A stretch of 19,929 nt of DNA from JBCCWF01 sp038520475 (GTDB lineage: Bacteria; Cyanobacteriota; Cyanobacteriia; CAKZMO01): assembly GCA_038520475.1 (NCBI GenBank), contig JBCBLF010000072.1, forward strand, positions 1-19,929, written 5' to 3'. Below, piece after piece: positions 15,269-19,929 of this stretch (its first letter is position 1; every line of letters begins with the position of its first letter). The translations under genes were made by a program, and so were the position numbers. The notes below the pieces were generated by a model. That model was given only the letters and a program-made list of their open reading frames with translations. It had not been told where the DNA came from and did not search any database.

Positions 15269-16963
15269 TTAAAGGACTAATAGATTCGGCGATCGCTCCA
15301 TGATCTGCTGCTTGAGGTCAACTCGACTAACCTTGCCACCTGTTGTCATCGGCAAATCATCCGTCAAAAAAAATCGTCGAGGACATTTTTCAGGTTCAAG
15401 GCGCTGCCTGAGATACGCTATCAAGTTAGATCGTTCAATCGATGGGTTAACGGCCTGAACCTTCATCTTCAACACTGCACAAATAATGTCTCCCCGGCAA
15501 TCATCCGGTATCCCAATCACCACTGCGTCCTCAATCTCAGGATGCGTCATCAAAACAGCTTCAATTTCTGCCGGATACACATTAACGCCATTGCAAATCA
15601 ACATGTCTCGCTCTCGTCCAGCCAAATACAGGTAGCCAGCCTCGTCTAGCCAACCGCGATCGCCCACAGTCGCCCAACCCTCTTTGACTTGAAATCCCGT
15701 TCCATCGTCAGGTTTTTCCAAATATCCCGAGCACACCATCTCACTGTGAATCCCAATCCACCCAATCTCTTTGGGTGAAGCAGCCATTCCATCATCCCGA
15801 CGAACAGAAACTTCCACGCCATGAAACGCTCGCCCGACGGAATCGACGGGTACCGATTCCAACGAAGACGCTACCGTCATGAAGCTCAGCTCTGATGCGC
15901 CGTAATATTCAAAGAGAGTTGCCAATGGAAAACACGCCTGGAGCTGATCTCGGAGATCTGGCCGCAGCTTCGACCCTCCTGAGATAATAGTGCGAACCGT
16001 TGGAAGACTCAGCTGCTTACGCGACATCGTTTGGGCGATCGCCTTGAGTAGAGCTGGAACCGCCACAATTCGAGTGATTGGCTCCTGGATTAGACATTGG
16101 ATCATGGCTTTAGGCGTCAAGCGAGCGAATCCGTGGAGTGTGGCTCCGTTAACTAGAGTTTCGACAGCCGCATACAGCGATAGACTGTGGACAAACGCGC
16201 CAGGAACGAAGATTTGCGCCTCTGAAGACAGGCCGAATTCAATCTGTCCAGCCTCAAAACTTTTGACCCAGGATGCATGAGAGCGGATGACGCCTTTTGG
16301 AAATCCAGTCGTACCAGAGGTAAATCCAATATAGAAGGGACGCTGCCCTGTCGATGATTCGCCACGATGTCCTTCTTTTTGACAAAGCTGATTCAGGTTT
16401 GTGGGCTCTGGAGTATGTGGGTAGGTGAGGTCAGGCATGCAGTCGGATTGGCTTGGAGAGCCATAAAGGGCGATCGCCCGAATCGACTGTGAACCTGATT
16501 GTTTTTGCCGACAATACGCATCAAACGATGGACAGTCCTCTGCGAAGTACCCATGATTGGAACGGTCTGATACAGGTCTCTCGTTGCTCACCCCAATGAG
16601 CCCTAACAATGAACTCTGAGTCACCAAAACATCAGGCTTCCAGCGTTCCAAAATGGCTTGAATCTGGGCGGGGGGCCAGTCGGGATTGAGGACCATCGCG
16701 ACACCACCTGCTGTCGTTGTTCCGAGAAAGACCTCTAGAAACTCCACGCTATTCGGCAACAGCACAGCAACGCATGGACGCAGGTGCCGCTCCGTCAGGC
16801 CATCTCCAGATCTCCAAACATCAGATAGTGCGGTGATGGCAGCTGCCACGCAGCGCACCGACTGTAAGAGCTGTCCATAAGTGCAGTGCACACGTCCAAT
16901 ACAAATCGCTAGTTTGCCAGGATGAGCGTCTCCATAACGCACCAATCCATCCGTGATAAGCAT
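15269..16963 (-). CDS. AMP-forming acyl-CoA synthetase-like ligase
   Basis: A 564-residue class I adenylate-forming enzyme, which activates a carboxylic acid as acyl-AMP and normally transfers it to CoA. Core motifs are all present: the P-loop TSGTTGFPKG (residues 215-224), YYGASE (353-358), the GDRGW hinge region with Asp435, GRERDMLICNGVNVYPAEIE (449-468), and the C-terminal catalytic Lys544 in TTGGKVSR. No carrier-protein or condensation domain is attached. The N-terminal domain carries a Gly/Ser/Pro-rich insertion at about 125-205 that looks poorly conserved. The acid substrate cannot be read from sequence. It starts 18 nt after bioY on the same strand, so cotranscription is likely, and this suggests a pimelate or fatty-acid role near biotin. 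It converges on the amidase gene with a 38-nt gap holding only a weak GGTTT/AAACC hairpin. Confidence 0.88.
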   Translation of the reverse strand: MLITDGLVRYGDAHPGKLAICIGRVHCTYGQLLQSVRCVAAAITALSDVWRSGDGLTERHLRPCVAVLLPNSVEFLEVFLGTTTAGGVAMVLNPDWPPAQIQAILERWKPDVLVTQSSLLGLIGVSNERPVSDRSNHGYFAEDCPSFDAYCRQKQSGSQSIRAIALYGSPSQSDCMPDLTYPHTPEPTNLNQLCQKEGHRGESSTGQRPFYIGFTSGTTGFPKGVIRSHASWVKSFEAGQIEFGLSSEAQIFVPGAFVHSLSLYAAVETLVNGATLHGFARLTPKAMIQCLIQEPITRIVAVPALLKAIAQTMSRKQLSLPTVRTIISGGSKLRPDLRDQLQACFPLATLFEYYGASELSFMTVASSLESVPVDSVGRAFHGVEVSVRRDDGMAASPKEIGWIGIHSEMVCSGYLEKPDDGTGFQVKEGWATVGDRGWLDEAGYLYLAGRERDMLICNGVNVYPAEIEAVLMTHPEIEDAVVIGIPDDCRGDIICAVLKMKVQAVNPSIERSNLIAYLRQRLEPEKCPRRFFLTDDLPMTTGGKVSRVDLKQQIMERSPNLLVL

Positions 16964-16981
16964 GAGCGTCTGGTGATGCGA

Positions 16982-17530
16982 TTAGCGTTGAATCAGCGGA
17001 TAAGTGCGACGAACATTCACCGTGGCGATCGCCGCAATCACCGCTTTCACAACATCACCAGGAATAAACACGAGCGACCCAATGGCAGCTTTCGCTAAAG
17101 ACGTTTGACTCGCTAATGCAAGCCACGGAATTCCCAAGGCATAAACAACACCGATGCCACCAATCATCGTTGCCAGTATCGCAAGTCCAAGATTCAATCG
17201 CTTCCACCACCGTTCAATGAACCAGCCGACCGTAAAGGCTCCGAGTGGAAATCCCAGCAAAAAGCCACCTGATGGCCCAAGAAAAACACCAAATCCCCCT
17301 CGGCCTCCCGATAGCAAGGGAAACCCAATCGCGACCAACACAAGAAAGAGTAAGAGTGCACACGCACCCCGTCGAGCCCCTAAGATTGCTCCCGCTAGCA
17401 TCACGCCTAAGGATTGAGCGGTAATGGGAACCGGAATAAATGGAAGCGGAATGGGTGGAATGAGACCCAGTGCAGCCACGAGTGCAGCGAACACAGCAAT
17501 ATACACAAGGTCTCGCGTCGTCATCTTCAT
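16982..17530 (-). CDS. bioY: Biotin transporter S-component BioY
   Basis: BioY is the substrate-binding membrane subunit of ECF-type biotin importers. The 182-residue protein is almost entirely hydrophobic, with about six membrane segments, and shows the family pattern: PVPITAQSLGVMLAGAILG, ARRG, GFPLLSGGRGGFGVFLGPSGGFLLGF, and a final FIPGDVVKA. The ATG at 17530 is used; the ATG at 17524 is an equally possible start two codons in. No EcfT or ATPase genes are nearby, so it must use units encoded elsewhere or act alone, as reported for some BioY proteins. The acyl-CoA ligase gene follows 18 nt downstream. Upstream are direct repeats, a TATAGT -10 candidate and hairpins, listed separately, that could hold a biotin-responsive switch. 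Confidence 0.92.
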   Translation of the reverse strand: MKMTTRDLVYIAVFAALVAALGLIPPIPLPFIPVPITAQSLGVMLAGAILGARRGACALLLFLVLVAIGFPLLSGGRGGFGVFLGPSGGFLLGFPLGAFTVGWFIERWWKRLNLGLAILATMIGGIGVVYALGIPWLALASQTSLAKAAIGSLVFIPGDVVKAVIAAIATVNVRRTYPLIQR

Positions 17531-17540
17531 ACGTCAAGGA

Positions 17541-17573
17541 TCACAGACAATACGTCACAGACCCCTAACTATA
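17541..17573 (-). promoter_or_regulatory. Candidate bioY promoter with direct repeats
   Basis: On the minus strand TATAGT (17573-17568) is a good -10 candidate 38 nt before the bioY ATG. Between it and the start lie two copies of GTCTGTGA (17562-17555 and 17548-17541), 14 bp apart. Such spacing could mark a repressor site, but the period is not a helical turn and no known biotin-repressor sequence is recognisable. Confidence 0.35.
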
Positions 17574-17591
17574 CCGGAAAACTGCTCTACA

Positions 17592-17663
17592 CCATTTCGA
17601 GAAATGGGTAAACGACACAACTGGACAAAATTTACAAAGAAATGGGGTGGCGGGCCCCATTTC
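17592..17663. repeat. Two hairpins sharing the same arms upstream of bioY
   Basis: Hairpin 1 is CCATTTC-GA-GAAATGG (17592-17607). Hairpin 2 has arms GAAATGGGG and CCCCATTTC (17639-17647 and 17655-17663) around TGGCGGG. Because the arms share the CCATTTC/GAAATGG core, arms of one can pair with arms of the other, allowing mutually exclusive structures. Confidence 0.5.
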
Positions 17664-17710
17664 GCACCCATCACCCCACTTCTTCACATCGCCACAGCTA
17701 TTGACTTTAG

Positions 17711-17747
17711 GACATGATTTGGGACGCGGAGCGTCCCAAATCATGTC
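17711..17747. repeat. Perfect palindrome with 17-bp arms and 3-nt loop
   Basis: GACATGATTTGGGACGC, loop GGA, then the exact reverse complement. The GGGACGC-GGA-GCGTCCC core resembles a short palindrome often found between cyanobacterial genes. There is no U-tract after it on either strand. It may be a bidirectional terminator, a REP-like element, or a cruciform-forming site between bioY and the sequence to its right. Confidence 0.75.
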
Positions 17748-17822
17748 GTTTCATAACTAAGCTGACGACACCGATAGATTTGAGAAAACTGCCAAATTGT
17801 ATTCATGAAATAGATGCACTAG

Positions 17823-18070
17823 ATATGAATACACTAAATATTTTTGTAGAACTCGTCTCGGGCGAGCTCCACAATCATTCAATCAGGCATCCTTACATAC
17901 AGAGCATTGGTGCCGGTGGTGGCACCATCGACACCATGTTCACACGTACCTTGGCACAGTTAAAATCCAAGTTCAGCACCCCGTACCGCCCACGCAGCAG
18001 ACAGTGCAGGGCTTTATGGATTTTTATAGTGACTTGTGACCACCTATTTAATCCATTGATAATCAATCTC
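17823..18070 (+). pseudogene. Possible decayed fragment of a hydantoinase A/oxoprolinase-type gene
   Basis: In one + frame the translation gives FVELVSGELHNHSIRHPYIQ followed by SIGAGGGTID (GAGGG at 17909-17923), then further on IVTCDHLF (from 18026). In HyuA/HydA proteins a near-identical RVPMxDIHTIGAGGGSIA segment is followed 41-42 residues later by TVTDANLVLG, and the spacing here is the same by count. The stretch between is not conserved in this frame, but the +1-shifted frame reads AADSAGLYGF near 17994-18023, reminiscent of GADPGPACYG, so frameshifts are likely. There is no good start; the frame opens inside the 17711-17747 palindrome. The match is to consensus recalled from memory, and chance similarity is possible. 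The rest of the 17537-18068 spacer holds only the repeats listed. Confidence 0.4.
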
Positions 18071-18329
18071 AGAGCGATGGCGACTCGGTCACATTAGTCA
18101 CAAGCGGACGTGAAACCGGAGGTGCAGATTGCCCTCCATTCTGTTCAGCGATCGCCGCTTTTTCGAGTTCTTCCTTCAAGACTTGAAGGGCTCCGGTGAT
18201 TCGCAACAGCGTTTCTTTCACGTTACTCTGCCGCTCTTCTAAATCAGCCAAAAACTTCTGGCCTGAATCATATTCGTCTTGTAATTCTGCTAGGCGTTGC
18301 TCTAGCTGCTTCTTTAAGGTCCACGACAT
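18069..18329 (-). CDS. Small coiled-coil protein of unknown function
   Basis: An 86-residue protein starting MSWTLKKQLEQRLAELQDEY. Residues 4-60 have heptad-like spacing of Leu/Ile/Val with many Glu, Lys and Gln, so a coiled coil is expected. The last 25 residues are Gly/Pro/Ser-rich and probably unstructured. GGAG lies 10 nt before the ATG. It has a HIP1 site inside the frame (near 18149) and ordinary codon use, which supports a resident gene. It lies downstream of acsF on the same strand but is separated by the acsF terminator and 204 nt, so it probably has its own promoter. I think similar small proteins exist in other cyanobacteria, but no function is known to me. Confidence 0.7.
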   Translation of the reverse strand: MSWTLKKQLEQRLAELQDEYDSGQKFLADLEERQSNVKETLLRITGALQVLKEELEKAAIAEQNGGQSAPPVSRPLVTNVTESPSL

Positions 18330-18445
18330 GGAGCACTATCTCCTGAACTATTGTTTGAACTATCGTTTTGCTACTTTAAAGCGATGGCCAATGCTTATTA
18401 ATGCAGCTTCATAAAACAGTTTCAGGATCATCTCAACGGTGAAGC

Positions 18446-18482
18446 AAAAAAATAGCGCTTTGGGTAGAGACCCAAAAGCGCT
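18446..18482 (-). terminator. Intrinsic terminator of acsF
   Basis: On the minus strand the stem AGCGCTTTTGGGT / ACCCAAAGCGCT (one bulged base, 4-nt loop) is followed after one A by seven T residues (complement of A7 at 18446-18452). It starts 51 nt after the acsF stop and has the classic Rho-independent form. Confidence 0.87.
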
Positions 18483-18533
18483 CATTCTAGTCAAGATTCT
18501 TAAATGGTTCAGCTCTTCAGTCAAAAACAGAAT

Positions 18534-19610
18534 TTAGTGAACCGTACCTTCCCAAGAGTCAGAGTGAATCGGCTTCATGAAATACAGCCGAGCAAGTTCA
18601 ATCACGCTAGATGCATAAACAGGAATTTTCTTTGCCCACTTCACAACAGCAGGTGCATCAGAATTAGCGATCGCCGCAAGCTTCACGTTATTTTCCGTGC
18701 AGGTATCCAGTCGAGCAAAGAACTCGGGATGATCCACATTGAGAATCACAGGAAAGACTCGCGCAGCCGTCTCATTCGTCTTACGAATTACGTGAACGTC
18801 GTAATCACGAGCATCCAGACCCAAAGACGCATAGAAGCCAGAACGCTGAATGTCATTAAGGAACATCGTTGCGAAGACCGACAGCAAGAAGAATCGGCAC
18901 CACAACCGAGCCTTCCAATCATTCAGAATATCTGGATTTGCGCGCATGATGGCATCAAAGAAATCACCGTGGCGGTTTTCGTCCTGACACCAATTTTCAA
19001 AGAAGTTAAAAATGGGATAGACGCGATTCTCAGGGTGAGACTCTAGGTGGCGATAGATGGTGATGTAACGCCAGTAACCAATCTTCTCAGACAGATACGT
19101 CGCGTAGAAAATGAACTTCGGCTTGAAGAACGTATACTTCTTGCTCTTTGTCAGGAAACCAAGATCCAGCTGAAGATTAAAGTCAGACATGGCTTTGTTC
19201 AAGAAGCCTGCATGACGGGCTTCATCTCGTGACATCAGCAAGAAGCACTCGGCCAAAACCGGACTCTTGTCTTTTAGCTTGCGAGAAAGCTCCTTGTAGA
19301 GAAGAAACCCAGAGAACTCTGCTGTGCAGGAGCGCTCTAGAAACTCAATAAAGAGACGACGCGTTTCACCATCAATGTGATCCCAGCTTTGCTCAAACTG
19401 CTCATCGCGCACAAAGTGGTGACGATTGTAATCAACTCGAAATTCTTCAAGAATGGCTTTCAACTCGTCTTCATTAACTGAGATGTCCATTTTTGCCATG
19501 GCATCAAAGTCAGTCGTATAAAAGCGAGGAGTCAGAATTGTATCCTTAGCAGGAGTTTTAACCCCAGGGCGAATTTCATCAAATTCAGGCTTTTTAAGAG
19601 AATCTACCAT
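18534..19610 (-). CDS. acsF: Aerobic magnesium-protoporphyrin IX monomethyl ester (oxidative) cyclase
   Basis: AcsF (CycI/CHL27) is the oxygen-dependent di-iron enzyme that forms the isocyclic E ring of chlorophyll, giving divinyl protochlorophyllide. The 358-residue length equals that of cyanobacterial homologues. The ferritin-like di-iron ligands are visible: TAEFSGFLLYKEL (Glu98), SRDEARHAGF (Glu130, His133) and CQDENRHGDFF (Glu211, His214). The N-terminus KTPAKDTILTPRFYTTDFD is also typical. The ATG at 19610 is preceded by GAGGTGAG about 11 nt upstream. Some cyanobacteria keep a second cyclase for low oxygen; only this copy is visible here and I cannot tell the two types apart. It is monocistronic, with a strong terminator, and lies about 12 kb from chlI on the opposite strand. 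Its upstream spacer may be shared with a divergent gene. Confidence 0.96.
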   Translation of the reverse strand: MVDSLKKPEFDEIRPGVKTPAKDTILTPRFYTTDFDAMAKMDISVNEDELKAILEEFRVDYNRHHFVRDEQFEQSWDHIDGETRRLFIEFLERSCTAEFSGFLLYKELSRKLKDKSPVLAECFLLMSRDEARHAGFLNKAMSDFNLQLDLGFLTKSKKYTFFKPKFIFYATYLSEKIGYWRYITIYRHLESHPENRVYPIFNFFENWCQDENRHGDFFDAIMRANPDILNDWKARLWCRFFLLSVFATMFLNDIQRSGFYASLGLDARDYDVHVIRKTNETAARVFPVILNVDHPEFFARLDTCTENNVKLAAIANSDAPAVVKWAKKIPVYASSVIELARLYFMKPIHSDSWEGTVH

Positions 19611-19886
19611 AGCTATTTATGCTCACCTCATGCGGTCAATCAAGCAACGCCATTACCAGGGATACTCACTAACTTTCTCAGTGATAGCGACCCTGCTCAA
19701 CCGAATGCCATTTCGTCCCAAGTCTACCAAGCTCACGGGGTATCGGGGCAGTCTTCTTGCTAAGAGTTGAAACATACTGTAATGGTTTTGACACATACGT
19801 AAATTCTTTCGTGACTGTTTTTTCTCAGGCGGAATCACGATTCCCATGCTTAAATTTGGGTCATAGCTTATGCAGGGGCGATCGCT
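19611..19886. promoter_or_regulatory. Upstream region of acsF with a short palindrome
   Basis: This spacer must hold the acsF promoter. GGAATC-AC-GATTCC (19831-19844) is a perfect 6-bp-arm palindrome about 220 nt before the acsF ATG and 43 nt before the ATG at 19887, and could be an operator for either side. No confident -35/-10 pair was found. Confidence 0.4.
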
Positions 19887-19929
19887 ATGTATGCCATTAA
19901 GTTCAATATCGACACCTGGTTAAAAGCCA
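19887..19929 (+). CDS. Possible start of a divergent gene, cut by window edge
   Basis: The ATG at 19887 opens a frame reading MYAIKFNIDTWLKA up to the edge, preceded by GCAGGGG about 10 nt upstream. Fourteen codons are too few to prove a gene. The amphipathic, ordinary composition and the divergent position relative to acsF make it plausible. Confidence 0.3.
   Translation, partial: MYAIKFNIDTWLKA

Noticed and set aside
17424..17717. Plus-strand frame overlapping the bioY start and its hairpin leader.
   Set aside because: It runs antisense through bioY and through structured repeats, with low-complexity content and no start signal.
19653..19847. 64-residue minus-strand frame upstream of acsF.
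   Set aside because: No recognisable motif, no convincing ribosome-binding site, and it occupies the probable acsF promoter region.
1..19929. Search for tRNA, rRNA, CRISPR arrays, toxin-antitoxin or phage-defence modules.
   Set aside because: No cloverleaf, rRNA-like segment, regularly spaced repeat array, or recognisable defence protein was seen.

Overview
The window reads as cyanobacterial chromosome. HIP1 octamers (GCGATCGC) recur through most genes, and two chlorophyll-biosynthesis genes (chlI and acsF) lie in a setting of housekeeping genes. No rRNA, tRNA, CRISPR array, phage module or full insertion sequence was seen. I cannot name the species.

Layout, left to right. Positions 2-4525 hold the 3' part of a very large CheA-type hybrid histidine kinase (acidic Ser/Asp-rich linker, P3, ATPase, CheW, receiver) whose start lies outside the window. 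A small lipase-like alpha/beta hydrolase follows. Next come chlI (Mg-chelatase AAA+ subunit) and ruvC (Holliday-junction resolvase), 3 nt apart, and then purE. The spacers before chlI and before purE carry two diverged copies of one intergenic repeat. The purE copy has terminal inverted repeats flanked by TA, like a MITE, and its right end adjoins a perfect TATAAT. A CPA1 Na+/H+ antiporter gene and mnmE (tRNA modification GTPase) follow 18 nt apart. An AT-rich spacer of about 840 bp, without HIP1 sites, precedes a SulP transporter that closely resembles the bicarbonate transporter BicA. After it come a hairpin terminator and a peptidoglycan amidase with three N-terminal repeats of a domain I do not recognise.

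The right third is mostly on the minus strand. bioY (biotin uptake S-component) is followed 18 nt later by an acyl-CoA synthetase-like gene that converges on the amidase gene. Upstream of bioY is a spacer rich in inverted repeats, including a perfect 17-bp-arm palindrome, and then what looks like a decayed fragment of a hydantoinase A/oxoprolinase-type gene. Beyond it are a small coiled-coil protein gene and acsF (aerobic Mg-protoporphyrin monomethyl ester cyclase), which has a textbook intrinsic terminator. A possible divergent gene starts at the right edge.

Functional themes: chlI and acsF act at the first and third steps of the Mg branch of chlorophyll synthesis. The BicA-like protein and the antiporter would be linked through the Na+ gradient. 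BioY plus an acyl-CoA ligase suggests a biotin/acyl-precursor unit. I found no clear multi-gene new system. The most novel items are the triple-repeat amidase, the MITE-like pair at two gene starts, the bioY-ligase pair with its hairpin-rich leader, and the hydantoinase remnant.
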